Assembly (NCBI GenBank): GCA_018715825.1
Contig: DVKU01000028.1
Span: 1-5,005 of the forward strand
DNA from: Candidatus Avacholeplasma faecigallinarum
Lineage (GTDB): Bacteria > Bacillota_I > Bacilli_A > Acholeplasmatales > Anaeroplasmataceae
Length of the DNA stretch: 5,005 nt
Direction of reading: 5' to 3'
In this document: piece by piece, positions 4,223 through 5,005 of the stretch
How positions within the stretch are numbered: the stretch's first letter is position 1
Layout: every line of letters begins with the position of its first letter
The notes under the pieces: generated by a model
What the model saw: the letters and a program-made list of their open reading frames with translations, nothing else
What the model was told of the DNA's origin: nothing
The model's database searches: none
Translations under genes and position numbers: made by a program

Positions 4223-5005
4223 ATGTTTATTGATCTTGCAAAAATGGAAGTTGAAGCCGGTAAGGGTGGAGATGGTATCGTTGCCTATAGAAGAGAATTA
4301 AAAGTAGAGCGTGGAGGTCCTTTCGGAGGTTCAGGTGGAAAGGGTGGTTCCATCATTTTTAAAGGAAGTGAAGGTCTTTCTACTCTATTAGATTTAAGAT
4401 ATAACAGAGTATTAAAAGGAAACCCAGGTGAAAAAGGTCGAAATAAAGGCCAAACAGGTGCTAATGCCGAGGATACAATTGTCTTAGTCCCAGTTGGAAC
4501 TACAATTTTTGATGATGATACTAATAAGGTGATAGGCGATATTACTAAAAATAATCAAGAGGTCGTTGTTTGTAAGGGTGGCCGTGGTGGTCGTGGAAAT
4601 ATGGCCTTTGCCACAGGTATTTTAAAATGTCCAGATTTTTGTGAAAAGGGCGAGCCTGGTGAAAAAAGAAAGATACGTTGTGAATTAAGAGTCTTAGCTG
4701 ATTGTGGTCTAGTTGGTTTTCCTAGTGTCGGTAAATCAACTTTAATAGCAAGTGTTTCTCAGGCAAGACCTAAGATAGCTGCATATCATTTTACTACTTT
4801 AGTTCCTAATTTAGGAATGGTTAGACTAAAGGATGGCCGTGATTTTGTTATGGCCGACCTTCCTGGTATAATTGAGGGGGCCCATCAAGGTGCCGGCTTA
4901 GGCTTACAATTCTTACGTCATATTGAACGCTGTAGAGTAATTGTTCATGTTATAGATATGGCTGCCACTGATGGTCGTGATCCTTATGATGATTATTTAA
5001 TAATT
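4223..5005 (+). CDS. obgE: GTPase Obg/ObgE (CgtA), N-terminal 261 residues; 3' end outside window
   Basis: The reading frame is open to the window edge. The ATG at 4223 has a strong SD (GGAGGTGAAA, 4211-4220). The protein starts [18 protein letters not shown], and residues 1-158 form the glycine-rich Obg fold ([13 protein letters not shown] at about 31-43; KGGRGGRGN at 118-126). The GTPase domain follows: P-loop GFPSVGKST (165-173), switch I TT (191-192, in [11 protein letters not shown]), and G3 DLPG (212-215) leading into [11 protein letters not shown]. The G4 NKxD motif and any C-terminal OCT domain lie beyond 5005; Firmicutes Obg is usually about 430 residues, so roughly 60% is visible. 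Obg is an essential GTPase that binds late 50S precursors and also couples to stress and ppGpp signalling. Its place after rpmA is conserved. An intrinsic terminator precedes it. Residues 136-140 (CPDFC) give an unusual cysteine pair in the Obg domain. Confidence 0.97.
   Translation, partial: MFIDLAKMEVEAGKGGDGIVAYRRELKVERGGPFGGSGGKGGSIIFKGSEGLSTLLDLRYNRVLKGNPGEKGRNKGQTGANAEDTIVLVPVGTTIFDDDTNKVIGDITKNNQEVVVCKGGRGGRGNMAFATGILKCPDFCEKGEPGEKRKIRCELRVLADCGLVGFPSVGKSTLIASVSQARPKIAAYHFTTLVPNLGMVRLKDGRDFVMADLPGIIEGAHQGAGLGLQFLRHIERCRVIVHVIDMAATDGRDPYDDYLII

Noticed and set aside
1..5005. Mycoplasma-type genetic code (TGA as tryptophan)
   Set aside because: No TGA stop codon is visible, which is compatible with it, but all six Trp codons in complete genes are TGG and no frame needs TGA as sense, so there is no positive evidence.
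1..5005. CRISPR arrays, tRNA genes, insertion sequences, prophage or toxin-antitoxin modules
   Set aside because: No regularly spaced repeats, no cloverleaf-like sequences, no transposase or integrase motifs and no flanking terminal repeats are visible. The window looks like stable chromosomal core.

Overview
The window is AT-rich (by eye well below 40% G+C) with strong Shine-Dalgarno (SD) sequences, sigma-A-type promoters and U-tailed hairpin terminators. It also has the Firmicutes-type gene order rplU-prp-rpmA-obg and an L27 with an N-terminal leader cleaved by Prp. This points to a low-GC Bacillota lineage. The very AT-rich, lysine/isoleucine/asparagine-rich proteins suggest an Erysipelotrichales, RF39 or Acholeplasma-like relative, but that placement is inference. 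Every visible stop is TAA or TAG. All six tryptophans in the complete proteins are TGG and no in-frame TGA is needed, so the standard bacterial code fits.

Layout. Positions 3-215 hold the 3' end of an unidentified plus-strand gene, closed by a perfect 11-bp hairpin terminator. An extended -10 promoter follows directly and starts a three-gene plus-strand operon (300-2534). It encodes a protein resembling the DUF2156 / phosphatidylglycerol lysyltransferase C-terminal (GNAT-like) family, a DUF697 (YcjF/UPF0283-like) membrane protein, and a 157-residue protein I do not recognise, which starts at GTG inside the end of the DUF697 gene. A long hairpin at 2540-2610 sits where this operon converges with a minus-strand HD-domain phosphohydrolase gene (3042-2596). 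The last codons of the HD gene form one arm of that hairpin.

The 3043-3240 gap holds two divergent promoters and a structured 5' leader consistent with the Firmicutes L21 leader. From there runs the ribosomal operon: rplU (L21), prp (the cysteine protease that trims L27), rpmA (L27 with leader [10 protein letters not shown] before ASKKG) and, after a perfect 20-nt palindrome plus T-run, obgE (50S-assembly GTPase), which runs off the window edge. L21 and L27 are 50S proteins, Prp matures L27, and Obg acts on late 50S particles, so this half is a large-subunit assembly cassette.

Most of the window is ordinary core-genome content. The least explained part is the DUF2156-like / DUF697 / unknown-protein operon. 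Regulatory details worth checking are the terminator between rpmA and obgE, the missing SD in front of prp, and the terminator built into the 3' end of the HD gene. I see no CRISPR array, tRNA, rRNA, insertion sequence or phage element.
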